Assembly: GCA_021531865.1 (NCBI GenBank)
Contig: JAFBIW010000004.1
Location: 1-64,000, forward strand
Length of the DNA: 64,000 bases
Source of the DNA: Butyricicoccus pullicaecorum
GTDB lineage: Bacteria; Bacillota; Clostridia; Oscillospirales; Butyricicoccaceae
Direction: 5' to 3'
The translations under genes were made by a program, and so were the position numbers. The notes under the pieces are model-generated. The model made no database searches and was not told the origin of the DNA. It saw only the letters and a list, made by a program, of their open reading frames with translations. This document shows, one piece after another, positions 7,223 through 17,800 of the stretch (within the stretch, counting starts at the first letter, position 1; every line of letters begins with the position of its first letter).

Positions 7223-8524
7223 ATGGCATCTCGGATCATTTCGGTCGATCCCGGGTCGCCCGCCGCGCGCGCGGGCGTCGAGGCGGGGGAGACCCTGCTC
7301 TCGATCGACGGCGCGGCCGTGCGCGACGTGCTCGATTACAAGTTTTACGGCTACGACGCCCATCTGACGCTCGAGCTGCTGGACGCGGACGGGAAGACCC
7401 GCACGGTTTCGGTGCGCAAGCGCGAGGGCGAGCCGCTCGGCCTGAATTTTGAACACTATCTGATGGATAAAATGAAGCGCTGCTCCAACCGCTGCGTCTT
7501 CTGCTTCATCGACCAGCTCCCCAAGGGAATGCGCGAGACCCTGTACGTCAAGGACGACGATGCGCGGATGTCCTTCCTGCTGGGCAACTATATCTCGATG
7601 ACCAATCTGTCCGAGGCCGACGTTATGCGCATCCTGCGGATGCACATTTCGCCGATCAATATTTCGGTGCAGACAACGAACCCCGCGCTGCGCGTCAGGA
7701 TGCTGCAAAACCCGCGCGCGGGTGAGGCGCTGTCGCTCCTGCCCCGGTTTGCCGAGGGCGGCATCACGATGAACTGTCAGCTCGTCGTCTGCGAGGGACT
7801 CAACGACGGGGACGAGCTGCGCCGCTCGCTCCGCGACCTCGAAGCCCTGTATCCGGCGGTGAACTCGATCTCGGTCGTTCCTTTCGGCATGACCGACCAC
7901 CGCGAGGGGCTGTATCCGCTCGTGCCCACCTCGCAGCAGGGCGCCGCCGAGATGCTTGACATCGTGGAGGACTTTGCTGCCCGCTGTCTTGAAAAGTACG
8001 GTACCCGTCTGGTCTGGTGCGGCGACGAGGTCTACCTCAAGGCCGGCCGCCCGCTGCCCGAGGCGGACTATTATGAGGACTTTACTCAGTTTGAAAACGG
8101 CATCGGTATGCTGCCCCTGTTCGCTGAGGAGTTCCGTTCGGCTCTGCCCGACTACGCCGGACGCAGCGCGCGGCCCTTCTCGGTTGCGACCGGCACGGCC
8201 GCCGGGCCAATGCTCACCCAGCTTATTGACGAAGCCGCCGGGGTGTGCGATAATTTAAATGGCAAGGTTTTTGAAATACAGAATGATTTCTTCGGCCATG
8301 GCGTTTCGGTCGCCGGTCTGATCACCGGGCGCGACCTCGTCAGCCAGCTCAAGGGACAGGAACTGGGCGCGCGCGTGCTTATTTCGGCCAATATGCTCCG
8401 GGACGGCGGCGACGTCTTTCTGGACGACCTGACGCTGGACGAGGCGTCCGAAGCGCTGGGCGTGCCGGTTGTGCCGGTCGAGATCGACGGCGCAGACCTG
8501 CTCGCGAAGATTTTTGAGGAATAA
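7223..8524 (+). CDS. PDZ/radical-SAM DUF512 family protein
   Basis: 433 aa. Residues about 3-60 look like a PDZ-type domain (SVDPGSPAARAGVEAGE). Next comes a Cys motif, CSNRCVFCFIDQLPKGMR at about residues 90-107, with the C-x3-C-x2-C pattern of radical SAM enzymes, then the DUF512 C-terminal domain. The reaction and substrate are not known. The family commonly neighbours der, as here (20 bases upstream). ATG is preceded by GGGAGG; an upstream TTG is less likely. Confidence 0.9.
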   Translation: MASRIISVDPGSPAARAGVEAGETLLSIDGAAVRDVLDYKFYGYDAHLTLELLDADGKTRTVSVRKREGEPLGLNFEHYLMDKMKRCSNRCVFCFIDQLPKGMRETLYVKDDDARMSFLLGNYISMTNLSEADVMRILRMHISPINISVQTTNPALRVRMLQNPRAGEALSLLPRFAEGGITMNCQLVVCEGLNDGDELRRSLRDLEALYPAVNSISVVPFGMTDHREGLYPLVPTSQQGAAEMLDIVEDFAARCLEKYGTRLVWCGDEVYLKAGRPLPEADYYEDFTQFENGIGMLPLFAEEFRSALPDYAGRSARPFSVATGTAAGPMLTQLIDEAAGVCDNLNGKVFEIQNDFFGHGVSVAGLITGRDLVSQLKGQELGARVLISANMLRDGGDVFLDDLTLDEASEALGVPVVPVEIDGADLLAKIFEE

Positions 8525-8544
8525 ACGAAGGAGGCGAGGGAACT

Positions 8545-9873
8545 ATGTCCAAACCCACCGTTGCGATCGTAGGCCGACCCAATGTCGGCAAATCCCAGCT
8601 ATTCAACCGTCTGGCGGGCAAGCGCCTGTCGATCGTTGAGGATACCCCGGGCGTGACCCGTGACCGGCTGTATGCCGAGTGCGAATGGCGCGGCCGCACC
8701 TTTTCGATCATCGACACCGGCGGCATCGAGCCGTCGAACGACAACGAAATTCTGAAGTTCATGCGGTATCAGGCCGAGGCGGCCATCCGCCACGCGGACG
8801 TCATTATCTTTATCACCGATCTGCGCACCGGCGTGACCGCGTCCGACATGGACGTTGCCGCCATGCTCCAGCGCAGCGGCAAGCCCATTGTGCTGGCCGT
8901 CAACAAGTGCGACAAGCCGGGCGCGCCCGCACCCGAGTTTTACGAGTTTTACAACCTCGGTCTGGGCGAGCCGTTCGGCATTTCGGCCCTGCACGGCTAC
9001 GGCACGGGCGACCTGCTTGACGAGGTTTTCCAGTACTTCCCGCCCGAGGATGCGGACGACGAGGACGAGGGACGCATCCGCGTCGCTCTGATCGGCAAGC
9101 CCAACGTGGGCAAGTCGTCCCTGCTCAACCGCCTGCTGGGCGAGGAGCGCGTCATCGTCTCGAATGTCGCGGGCACGACGCGCGACAGCGTGGACGCGAG
9201 ACTGGACAATGAGGTCGGCAAGTTCACCTTCATCGACACCGCGGGCATCCGCAAGAAGTCCAAGGTCGAGGAAAAAATCGAAAAATTCTCGGTCATGCGG
9301 TCGCTCATGGCGGTCGAGCGGGCCGATGTGTGCGTCATCATGATCGACGCGACCGAGGGCGTGACCGAACAGGACACCAAGGTCGCGGGCGAGGCGCACA
9401 ACGCGGGCAAGGCCTGCATCATCGTGGTCAACAAGTGGGATCTGGTCGAAAAGGACGGCAAGACCATGAAGGAATACACCCTGCGTGTGCGCGAGGGTCT
9501 GGCCTATATGCCTTATGCGCCCGTCCTCTTCCTCTCGGCCAAGACCGGCCAGCGCGTGGACAAGATCTTCGAGACCATCCGCGACGTATACGAGCAGAAC
9601 AACAAGCGCATTCCGACCGGCCAGCTCAACTCCATTCTGGCCGAGGCGACCGCGCGCGTGCAGCCGCCCACCGACAAGGGCCGCCGCCTGAAGATTTACT
9701 ATATGACGCAGGCCGGCGTCTGCCCGCCCACCTTCGTCTGCTTCTGCAACGACGCGCGTCTGTTCCATTTCTCTTATCAGCGCTATCTGGAAAATCAGAT
9801 CCGTGAGGTCTTTGACCTGACGGGTACGCCGGTTCGCATGGTCGTCCGTCAGCGCGGCGACCGGGACGACTAA
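8545..9873 (+). CDS. der: Ribosome biogenesis GTPase Der (EngA)
   Basis: 442 aa, two tandem GTPase domains plus a KH-like C-terminal domain. Domain 1 has GRPNVGKS, DTPGVTRD, DTGGI and NKCD; domain 2 has GKPNVGKSS, VAGTTRDS, DTAGI and NKWD. Der acts in late 50S subunit maturation. The gene is the second of the DUF512-der-plsY-gpsA run with 20-22 base gaps. Confidence 0.97.
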   Translation: MSKPTVAIVGRPNVGKSQLFNRLAGKRLSIVEDTPGVTRDRLYAECEWRGRTFSIIDTGGIEPSNDNEILKFMRYQAEAAIRHADVIIFITDLRTGVTASDMDVAAMLQRSGKPIVLAVNKCDKPGAPAPEFYEFYNLGLGEPFGISALHGYGTGDLLDEVFQYFPPEDADDEDEGRIRVALIGKPNVGKSSLLNRLLGEERVIVSNVAGTTRDSVDARLDNEVGKFTFIDTAGIRKKSKVEEKIEKFSVMRSLMAVERADVCVIMIDATEGVTEQDTKVAGEAHNAGKACIIVVNKWDLVEKDGKTMKEYTLRVREGLAYMPYAPVLFLSAKTGQRVDKIFETIRDVYEQNNKRIPTGQLNSILAEATARVQPPTDKGRRLKIYYMTQAGVCPPTFVCFCNDARLFHFSYQRYLENQIREVFDLTGTPVRMVVRQRGDRDD

Positions 9874-9895
9874 AAAAGGGAAGGGGAGAACCATC

Positions 9896-10564
9896 ATGCT
9901 CGCAACATGGATCGATTCTATCCGGGGAACGCTGGGCACGCCCGGCTGCGCCGTGCTCATCGCGGTCTGCGCCTATCTGCTCGGCTCTCTGAGCTTCGCC
10001 ATCATCGTCTGCCGCCTGACACTGGGGCACGATATCCGGGAATACGGCAGCGGCAACGCCGGTCTGACCAACGCCTTCCGCACGATGGGCGCGGGGAAGA
10101 CCCTGCTCGTCCTGCTGGGCGACACCGCCAAGGCGGCTGCGGCGCTTGCGATCGGCGGCGCGCTGCTCGGCCCGGGCGGCAAGCTGCTGGCCGGTGCGTT
10201 CGTCATTCTGGGTCACGTGTATCCGGTCTATTTCGGCTTCCGGGGCGGCAAGGGCGTGCTGGTCGGCGCGATGACCCTGCTCGTGTTCGACTGGCGCATC
10301 TTCCTCATCGCCTTCGCCCTGTTCGTCATCGCCGTCGCAGTCACCCGCTGGGTCTCGCTCGGCTCGATTCTGGGCGCGATCAGCTTCCCGATCTCGATGC
10401 AGATTTTTTACGGGAATGTGACCTATACGATCGTCGCGGCCCTGCTGGGCGGCGCGGTCGTGTACATGCACCGCTCGAACATCGGGCGCATTCTGGCGGG
10501 GAAGGAGAACCGCTTCACCTTCCACGTCAAGCCCCAGATCACCTCGGATAAGGAGAAGAAATGA
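9896..10564 (+). CDS. plsY: Acyl-phosphate glycerol-3-phosphate acyltransferase PlsY
   Basis: 222 aa integral membrane protein with about five membrane segments. Family motifs are visible: GSGNAGLTN near residue 50, GHVYPVYFGFRGGKGV at about 105-120, and a C-terminal HRSNIGRILAGKENR. It transfers the acyl group from acyl-phosphate to glycerol-3-phosphate, the first step of phospholipid synthesis. Its 3' end overlaps the gpsA start by 4 bases, coupling it to the enzyme that makes glycerol-3-phosphate. Confidence 0.96.
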   Translation: MLATWIDSIRGTLGTPGCAVLIAVCAYLLGSLSFAIIVCRLTLGHDIREYGSGNAGLTNAFRTMGAGKTLLVLLGDTAKAAAALAIGGALLGPGGKLLAGAFVILGHVYPVYFGFRGGKGVLVGAMTLLVFDWRIFLIAFALFVIAVAVTRWVSLGSILGAISFPISMQIFYGNVTYTIVAALLGGAVVYMHRSNIGRILAGKENRFTFHVKPQITSDKEKK

Positions 10565-11586
10565 GCATGAAGATCACGGTTTACGGCGCGGGCGGCTGGG
10601 GCTCGGCGCTGGCCATCCTGCTGTGCCGCAACGGGCATCAGGTGACGATGTGGACCCACCGCGAGTCGCAGCGGGATTATCTGCGCCGCACGCGCGAAAA
10701 CGAAAAGCTGCTGCCCGGGGTCAAGATTCCGGAGCAGATTGAGATCACGAGCGACATCACCTGCGGCAAGGACGCCGGGCTGATCGTTCTGGCCGTACCC
10801 AGCTTCGCTTCGGGTGACACCGCCGCGCAGATCGCGGCGTTTCTGCCTGCGGGCGTGCCGGTCGTCAACGTCAGCAAGGGACTGGACGCGGCGCACGGCT
10901 ACTGCCGCCTGTCCGAGCGGCTGGACAGCGTCTTCGGCGGACGCAACCCGATCGTCGTGCTGACCGGCCCGACCCACGCGGAGGAGGTCGCACGCGGCGT
11001 GCCGACCACCATTCTGGCCGCGTCGATCAGCCGTGCGGCGGCTGAGCTGTGTCAGGATGTGTTCATGAACGAATATTTCCGTGTTTATACCTCGTCCGAT
11101 GTGATCGGCGCCGAGCTGGGCGGCGCGTTCAAGAACATCATTGCGCTGGCCGCCGGTATTTCGGACGGTCTGGAGCTGGGCGACAACGCCAAGGCGGCGC
11201 TCATGACGCGCGGTCTGACCGAAATCGCCCGTCTGGGTGTGGCACTGGGCGCGCGGCAGGACACCTTCGCGGGCCTGTCGGGCGTAGGCGACCTGATTGT
11301 CACCTGCACCTCGATGCACTCGCGCAACCGCCGCGCTGGTATCCTCATCGGTCAGGGCATGACCGCGCGGGAAGCCATGGACGCGGTCGGCGCGGTTGTC
11401 GAGGGCTATTACGCAACGAACGCGGGCTATCAGCTATCTCGGAAGATGCAGATTCCGATGCCGATCGTCGAGCAGCTCTACCACGTGCTGTACGAGGGCG
11501 GCGACGCGGTGACCGGCATCCGCGCGCTGATGACGCGCTCCAAAAAGGACGAGCATGAAATGGAATCCATCTGGGTATCCCAATAA
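10561..11586 (+). CDS. gpsA: NAD(P)H-dependent glycerol-3-phosphate dehydrogenase
   Basis: 341 aa. The N-terminal Rossmann motif is GAGGWGSALAI; the catalytic Lys lies in GAFKNIIALAAG and the substrate-binding region is SGVGDLIVTCTS. It reduces dihydroxyacetone phosphate to glycerol-3-phosphate, the substrate of PlsY encoded just upstream. The start ATG overlaps the plsY stop (ATGA); a second ATG two codons later is possible. A terminator follows 4 bases after the stop. Confidence 0.97.
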   Translation: MSMKITVYGAGGWGSALAILLCRNGHQVTMWTHRESQRDYLRRTRENEKLLPGVKIPEQIEITSDITCGKDAGLIVLAVPSFASGDTAAQIAAFLPAGVPVVNVSKGLDAAHGYCRLSERLDSVFGGRNPIVVLTGPTHAEEVARGVPTTILAASISRAAAELCQDVFMNEYFRVYTSSDVIGAELGGAFKNIIALAAGISDGLELGDNAKAALMTRGLTEIARLGVALGARQDTFAGLSGVGDLIVTCTSMHSRNRRAGILIGQGMTAREAMDAVGAVVEGYYATNAGYQLSRKMQIPMPIVEQLYHVLYEGGDAVTGIRALMTRSKKDEHEMESIWVSQ

Positions 11587-11590
11587 AAAA

Positions 11591-11616
11591 ACAGGGCCAT
11601 GCGGCCCTGTTTTTTG
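11591..11616. terminator. Bidirectional intrinsic terminator
   Basis: ACAGGGCC and GGCCCTGT form an 8-bp stem with loop ATGC; T-runs lie on both strands. It ends gpsA (plus) and the cold-shock gene (minus). Confidence 0.9.
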
Positions 11617-11628
11617 CGTTCAAGCGGC

Positions 11629-11841
11629 TTACAGCACGCGGACGTTGACCGCGCGCAGCTTGCCGGTGTTCTTGGGATCGGTCTCGGCGTCGAAGGAGAC
11701 CTTCTGGCCCTCCTCGAGGGTCTTGTAGCCGTCGGCTACGATGGCCGAGAAGTGGACGAACAGATCGTCGCCGCCGTTGTCGTTCTTGATGAAGCCATAG
11801 CCCTTTTCCGCGTTGAACCACTTGACAGTGCCCTGATTCAT
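11629..11841 (-). CDS. Cold-shock domain protein (CspA family)
   Basis: 70 aa, a single cold-shock domain with RNP1-like KGYGFIKND and RNP2-like [10 protein letters not shown]. These proteins bind single-stranded RNA/DNA and melt mRNA structure. ATG is preceded by GGAGG; the reading frame stays open upstream, but the domain starts exactly here. The gene has its own strong promoter and a leader of about 120 nt containing terminator-like structure (11888-11941), fitting regulation by temperature or attenuation. Confidence 0.95.
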   Translation of the reverse strand: MNQGTVKWFNAEKGYGFIKNDNGGDDLFVHFSAIVADGYKTLEEGQKVSFDAETDPKNTGKLRAVNVRVL

Positions 11842-11887
11842 GATGTAATTTCCTCCAAAAATGTAATGATCGTGTCCGGAAAGCCAC

Positions 11888-11941
11888 AAAAAAACCCACT
11901 CGCGGCAAATCATCAACGTGTCAATGACGAGCCGGCAAGTG
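11888..11941 (-). promoter_or_regulatory. Terminator-like hairpin in the cold-shock gene leader
   Basis: In the transcript, CACTTGCCGGC pairs with GCCGCGAGTG (10 bp, one bulge) around a 24-base loop, followed by GGG and seven Us. The form is that of an attenuator. It lies between the promoter (11972-12000) and the start codon (11841). Confidence 0.5.
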
Positions 11942-11971
11942 AGCTGATTGAAACAATTGGACTGTGAGAAA

Positions 11972-12000
11972 ATGATAGCACACCCAGCCGGATTTGTCAA
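11972..12000 (-). promoter_or_regulatory. Promoter of the cold-shock gene
   Basis: On the minus strand, TTGACA, 17-base spacer, TATCAT. The predicted transcription start gives a leader of about 120 nt. Confidence 0.85.
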
Positions 12001-12027
12001 ATCTTTTGGATTTTCCGGGAGGGGGAA

Positions 12028-12056
12028 TTGCGGGGACAGGCAAAACGTATTATAAT
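12028..12056 (+). promoter_or_regulatory. Promoter of murB-rapZ-whiA-dnaE
   Basis: TTGCGG at 12028-12033, 17-base spacer, TATAAT at 12051-12056. It is divergent from the cold-shock promoter, with 28 bases between the two elements. Confidence 0.78.
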
Positions 12057-12093
12057 AATGCTGTATATCTGTTTGGATCAAAGGAGGCAGTCC

Positions 12094-12993
12094 ATGCAAA
12101 CTATCCTTTCCGCATTGCAGCCTTATGCTTCATATATTCAGGTGCGCTCGGACGAACCGATGGCGCATCACACCACCTTCCGGATCGGCGGCCCGGCCGA
12201 CCTTTTCCTCAACTGCCGCTCGGGCGCGCCTCTGGACCAGATCCTGCCCCTGCTGCGCGGCTTTGGCCTGCCGGTTTACGTCATCGGCCGCGGCTCCAAC
12301 CTGCTCGTGCATGACGAGGGCGTGCGCGGCGTGGTCGTCTGCACGACCGGAATGCACGAGATCCGGGTCGAGGGCGACGCCATCACCGCCGAGGCGGGCG
12401 CGGCCCTGTCCGCGATCGCGTCGACCGCGCTGCGCGCCGGTCTGACCGGCGCCGAGTTCGCCGCCGGAATCCCGGGCACGCTGGGCGGCGCGGTCTTCAT
12501 GAACGCGGGCGCCTACGGCGGCCAGATGGCCGACCTCGTCACGCGCACCCACTACCTCGATGAAAACGGTTGTCCGGGCGTTATCGAGGGCGAAGCGCAC
12601 GCCTTCGGCTACCGCGAGAGCATCTTCAAGCAGCACCCGGACTGGACGATCGTTTCGGCCGAGCTGCGGCTTACGCCCGGCATGGCCGCCGACATCCGCG
12701 CCAAGATGGAGGATTTCTCCTGCCGCCGCCGCGAAAAGCAGCCGCTCGAATACCCGTCCGCCGGCTCGACCTTCAAGCGTCCGACCGGATATTTCGCCGG
12801 AAAGCTCATTCAGGACAGCGGTCTGATGGGCGTTTCGGTCGGCGGGGCACAGGTGTCCGAAAAGCACGCAGGCTTCCTCATCAACCGGGGAAACGCGACC
12901 TGTGCCGATATGTGCGCGCTGATCGACCGGGTGCGGGACACCGTGCAGGAAAAATTCGGCGTCACGCTCGAGTGCGAGGTACGCCTGCTGTAA
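12094..12993 (+). CDS. murB: UDP-N-acetylenolpyruvoylglucosamine reductase
   Basis: 299 aa, the short (type II) MurB. FAD-binding signatures include [19 protein letters not shown] and [20 protein letters not shown]; the catalytic Ser lies in [10 protein letters not shown]. It reduces the enolpyruvyl ether to the lactyl group of UDP-MurNAc in peptidoglycan synthesis. The start is set by AAAGGAGG. Two short gaps lead into rapZ and whiA, a common Firmicute order. Confidence 0.97.
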   Translation: MQTILSALQPYASYIQVRSDEPMAHHTTFRIGGPADLFLNCRSGAPLDQILPLLRGFGLPVYVIGRGSNLLVHDEGVRGVVVCTTGMHEIRVEGDAITAEAGAALSAIASTALRAGLTGAEFAAGIPGTLGGAVFMNAGAYGGQMADLVTRTHYLDENGCPGVIEGEAHAFGYRESIFKQHPDWTIVSAELRLTPGMAADIRAKMEDFSCRRREKQPLEYPSAGSTFKRPTGYFAGKLIQDSGLMGVSVGGAQVSEKHAGFLINRGNATCADMCALIDRVRDTVQEKFGVTLECEVRLL

Positions 12994-13019
12994 TGAATGG
13001 ATTCTGGGGGGAATGAAAC

Positions 13020-13883
13020 GTGCAATTTCTGATTGTTACCGGCATGTCGGGCGCGGGCAAGAGCCGCACGGTGGCTGTGCTCGAGGATCTGGGTTATTAC
13101 TGCGTCGATAACCTGCCGATCACGCTGCTGCCCAAGTTCGCCGAGATCTGTCTGGCGGCGACCGAGCAGTATGACAAGGTTGCGCTCGTGACTGACGTGC
13201 GCGCGGGCGACAGCTTCAAAAAGCTGCTCTCGTCGCTGGACAGCATCCGCGCCATCGGCTGTGATTACCGCATCCTGTTTCTCGATACGGCCACGCCCAC
13301 GCTCATCAACCGCTATAAGGAGACCCGCCGCAAGCACCCGCTCATGACCGACGGGCTGAGTCTGGCCGATGCGATCGACAAGGAGCGCGCCCTGCTCGAG
13401 GGCGTGCGCGGCAAGGCGGACTATGTGGTCAACACCACCAAGCTGACCGCCGCCGGTCTGCGGGAGCGCATCGTCCGCCTGTTCGCGGGCGCCGCGCCCG
13501 ACCGCATCTTTGAAATTCTGGTCGAGTCCTTCGGCTTCAAGCACGGCATCCCGACCGAGGCCGATCTGGTGTTTGACGTGCGCTTTCTGCCCAATCCGTA
13601 CTACGAAATCAGTCTGCGCGACCACAACGGCACCGAGCAGGCCGTGCGCGATTACGTCTTTCAGGGCGGCACGGCGGACGCGCTGATGAGCCATTTGAAT
13701 TCGCTTATGGACTTCCTGATCCCGCGCTATATCTCGGAGGGCAAGACCTCGATCGTCGTCTGCATCGGCTGCACGGGCGGGCGGCACCGCTCGGTCGCCA
13801 TTGCTGAGGCGCTGGCCGAGCACATGCGTGCACAGGGCAGCCGCAATGTTTCGGTCGTCCACCGCGATTATCACCGTGTTTGA
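13020..13883 (+). CDS. rapZ: RNase adapter/nucleotide-binding protein RapZ (YvcJ)
   Basis: 287 aa with a GTG start. The P-loop is GMSGAGKS at residues 8-15; the C-terminal domain has DVRFLPNPYY and GCTGGRHRSV. In proteobacteria RapZ regulates GlmS through sRNA decay; the Firmicute orthologue YvcJ hydrolyses nucleotides and its role is less clear. It lies between murB and whiA. The usual third member, yvcK, is missing between rapZ and whiA. Confidence 0.95.
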   Translation: MQFLIVTGMSGAGKSRTVAVLEDLGYYCVDNLPITLLPKFAEICLAATEQYDKVALVTDVRAGDSFKKLLSSLDSIRAIGCDYRILFLDTATPTLINRYKETRRKHPLMTDGLSLADAIDKERALLEGVRGKADYVVNTTKLTAAGLRERIVRLFAGAAPDRIFEILVESFGFKHGIPTEADLVFDVRFLPNPYYEISLRDHNGTEQAVRDYVFQGGTADALMSHLNSLMDFLIPRYISEGKTSIVVCIGCTGGRHRSVAIAEALAEHMRAQGSRNVSVVHRDYHRV

Positions 13884-13912
13884 TCTGTTCTGTCTGCCAA
13901 GGAGGCTCCGGG

Positions 13913-14821
13913 ATGCTGTCCTTTTCCGCAAAAACCAAACATGAGCTGTGCCGGGTACAGGTGACCCGGCCCTGCTGCCGTACGGCTGAGCTGTACGGCA
14001 TGCTGCTGTTTGCGCCCGTCTTCTCCCACCGGGAGATCAAGCTGGTCAGCGAGCAGAACGCCATCATCCGCCGGGCCGCCGTCCTGCTGCACACGGTCTG
14101 CGGCGTCTATGCCGAGCCGACCGCGTCCGGCCGCCGCTGGATGCTCCGCCTGACTGAGGAGGACGATCTGCGGGCCGTTCTGGGACGGATGGGCTATGAT
14201 TTTAAAAGTCATATTACGTATCATTTGAACCGCAACATCCTCGACCATGACTGCTGCCCGGCCGCCTTTCTGCGCGGCGTTTTTCTGATGAGCGGCAGCC
14301 TGTCCAGCCCCGAGAAAAAGTGTCATCTCGAGATCAAAACCGGACATGCCATCCTGTGCCGCGAGGTCATGAGCCTGATGCTCGACATCGGTCTTGCGCC
14401 CAAGGTCACCGAGCGCCCCACGGCCTGGCTGCTGTACTGGAAGGATTCGGGACGGGTCGAGGATTTCCTGACCATGCTGGGCGCGACCCGCGCGGCCATG
14501 GCGCTGATGGAGGCCAAGGTCGAAAAGCAGCTTCGCAACGAGGTCAACCGGCAGGTCAACTGTGAAACGGCCAACCTTTTGAAGGTCACGGGCGCCTCGA
14601 CCCGCCAGATCGCCGCGATCGAAAAGGCGCTGGCGGTCGCCGGACTGGAGGTTTTCCCCGAAAACCTGCGCGAGACCGTTGACCTGCGTGTGGCGCATCC
14701 CTCGGCCAGTCTGGCCGAGCTGGCCGCCATGTTTGACCCGCCGATCTCCAAGCCCGGCTTGAACCACCGGCTCAGCCGCATCATGGAGATTGCCGAGCGG
14801 GTCACCCAAACCGAGCCGTAA
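13913..14821 (+). CDS. whiA: DNA-binding protein WhiA
   Basis: 302 aa. The N-terminal two-thirds is the LAGLIDADG-like fold (RGVFLMSGSLSSPEKKCHLEI), without nuclease function in this family; the C-terminus is a helix-turn-helix (HPSASLAELAAMFDPPISKPGLNHR). It governs sporulation-associated cell division in actinobacteria and division/chromosome segregation in Bacillus. The start follows AAGGAGG. It is 29 bases after rapZ and 16 before dnaE. Confidence 0.96.
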   Translation: MLSFSAKTKHELCRVQVTRPCCRTAELYGMLLFAPVFSHREIKLVSEQNAIIRRAAVLLHTVCGVYAEPTASGRRWMLRLTEEDDLRAVLGRMGYDFKSHITYHLNRNILDHDCCPAAFLRGVFLMSGSLSSPEKKCHLEIKTGHAILCREVMSLMLDIGLAPKVTERPTAWLLYWKDSGRVEDFLTMLGATRAAMALMEAKVEKQLRNEVNRQVNCETANLLKVTGASTRQIAAIEKALAVAGLEVFPENLRETVDLRVAHPSASLAELAAMFDPPISKPGLNHRLSRIMEIAERVTQTEP

Positions 14822-14837
14822 AAGGAGGCAGGGATCT

Positions 14838-17800
14838 TTGGAAAACTTCGCACACCTGCATGTGCATACCGAATACAGTCTGCTGGACGGCGCGTGCCGG
14901 ATCGAACAGCTCATGGATCGGGTGGCCGAGCTGGGTCAGCCCGCTGTCGCGATGACTGACCACGGCGTCATGTACGGCGCGATCGACTTCTACCGCGCGG
15001 CCAAGAAGCGGGGCATTCACCCGGTCATCGGCTGCGAGGTCTATGTCGCGCCCGGCTCGCGGCACGACCGCGGCTATACAAACGGCGAGTGGCACCGCCA
15101 TCTGGTGCTGCTCTGCGAAAATATGGAGGGCTACCGCAACCTCATCCACATCGTCAGCCTGAGCTTCTCCGAGGGCTTTTATATCCGCCCGCGCGTCGAT
15201 ATGGAGCTGCTGCGCAAGCACAGCAAGGGTCTGATCTGCCTGTCCGCCTGTCTGGCGGGCGCGATTCCGCAGGATCTTATGAATGGCAATTACGAGGGCG
15301 CGAAGCAGCGCGCGCTCGAATTCCGGGAGATTTTCGGGGAGAACAACTTCTTTCTTGAAATTCAGGATCACGGCATTCCCGCGCAGAAGGAGGTCAACCG
15401 CGCGCTCTACCGCCTGTCGGAGGAGACGGGCATCCCGCTTGTCGCGACGAACGACGCGCACTACCTGACCCGGGCGGACGCCCGCATTCAGGACGTGCTC
15501 ATGGCGATTCAGATGGGCAAGACGGTAGACGACCCCACCCGCATGAAGTTTGAGACCGACGAGTTCTTCATCAAATCGGAAAACGACATGCGCGCCCTGT
15601 TCCCCGGCCATGAGTCGGCGGTTGCACGCACGGTCGAGATCGCGAACCGCTGTCAGGTCGAGTTTGAGTTCGGCAAGTACCACCTGCCGCGCTTCGACGT
15701 GCCTGCGGGCTACACCGCCCGGGAATATCTGGATAAGCTCTGTCTCGAGGGCTTGGCCGCGCGTTATCCGAATGATGACGGCGCGATGCGCAAGCGGCTC
15801 GACTACGAGCTGAACATGATCGACCGGATGGGCTTCGTCGATTACTTCCTGATCGTTTCCGATTTCATCCATTACGCCAAAAGTCAGGGTATCCCGGTCG
15901 GCCCGGGACGCGGCTCGGCCGCCGGCTCGATCGTGTCCTACTGTCTGGGCATTACCGACCTTGACCCGATCAAATATTCCCTGTATTTTGAACGTTTTCT
16001 CAACCCGGAGCGCGTTTCCATGCCCGATATCGACGTTGACTTCTGCTATGTCCGCCGTCCCGAGGTCATCGACTACGTCACCCGGAAGTACGGCGCCGAC
16101 CACGTCGCGCAGATCGTCACCTTCGGCACCATGGCCGCCCGCGCCGCCATCCGCGACGTGGGACGTGCCCTGAACATCCCGTATAATGAGGTCGACGCAG
16201 TCGCCAAGCAGGTGCCGATGGAGCTGCACATCACGATTGATCGTGCACTGTCAATCAATCCCGAGCTGAAGAAGATGTACGACGGCAATCCGACCGTCAA
16301 AAACCTGATCGACACCGCCCGCGCGCTCGAGGGCATGCCCCGGCACGCCTCGACGCACGCCGCAGGCGTGGTCATCACCCGCGACCCGGTCGACACCTAT
16401 GTCCCGCTGGCGCGTAACGACGAGCAGATGGTCACCCAGTACACGATGGTCACGCTTGAGGAGCTGGGCTTGCTGAAAATGGACTTTTTGGGTCTGCGCA
16501 ACCTGACCGTCATCGCGGACGCCGAAAAGATGATCCGCCGCCATACGCCCGATTTCTCGATCGAAACGGTCTCCGATTCGGACGAGGCCACCTTCCAGAT
16601 GCTGGGACAGGGACGGACGATGGGCGTGTTTCAGCTCGAATCGGCCGGTATCACGAACGTCGTCACCGGCCTGCGCCCGCAGTCGATCGAAGACATCACA
16701 GCGGTCGTGGCGCTTTACCGTCCCGGCCCGATGCAGTCGATCCCCAAGTATATCGAGAGCCGCCACCATCCGGAGAAGGTGACCTACCAGCACCCGCTGC
16801 TTGAGCCGATCCTCTCGGTCACCTACGGCTGCATGGTTTATCAGGAGCAGGTCATGGAGGTCTTCCGCCGTCTGGCGGGTTATTCGCTGGGCAAGGCCGA
16901 CATGGTGCGCCGCGCGATGAGCAAAAAGAAGTTCAAGGAGCTTGAAAAGGAGCGCAAGAGCTTCATTTACGGCAACCCGGAGGAGGGGATCGACGGCGCG
17001 ATCGCGCGCGGCGTGGACGAGCAGACGGCTGCTTCGATCTTCGACTCGATCATGGATTTCGCGAATTACGCCTTCAATAAGGCGCACGCGGTCTGCTACG
17101 CGGTCGTGTCCTACCGCACAGCCTACCTCAAGTGCCACTATCCGCGCGAATATCTGGCCGCGCTGCTGACCTCGGTGCTCGATTCGGCGGGCAAGATCTC
17201 GGAGTATATCGCCGAGGCCCGGGAAATGGGCATCGCGGTGCTGCCGCCCGATGTGAACGAATCGGAGGACGGCTTCTCGGTCTCGGGTGAGAACATCCGC
17301 TTCGGTCTGGCCGCCATCAAGAATGTCGGCCGCGCCTTCATGAAGCAGCTCGTCGCCGAGCGGGAGGCGGGCGGCAAATTCACGTCACTTGCCGATTTCT
17401 GCGAGCGGATGTATGACAAGGATCTGAACCGCCGCGCCGTCGAAAGTCTCATCAAGGCGGGCGCGTTCGATTCGCTGGGCTACCGCCGCAGCCAGTATAT
17501 GGCGGTGTACGAGAGCGTCATCGACGCGGTTGCCGACAAGCGGAAAAAGAACGTCGAGGGTCAGCTTGACCTGTTCGGCATGGGCGTCGCGGAGGTGCAG
17601 GACGTGCAGGTCACCATGCCCGCCCTGCCCGAGCTGCCCAAGCGTGAGCTGCTCGCGCAGGAGAAGGAGGTCACCGGCCTGTACCTGTCGGGTCACCCGA
17701 TGGACGAATATCAGGCGCTGGCCGAGCAGGCGCGCGCCGCCCACGTGCGCCGGATCGTTGACGATCTGAGCGGCGAGGCCGAAGCGCCCTATTACAAGGA

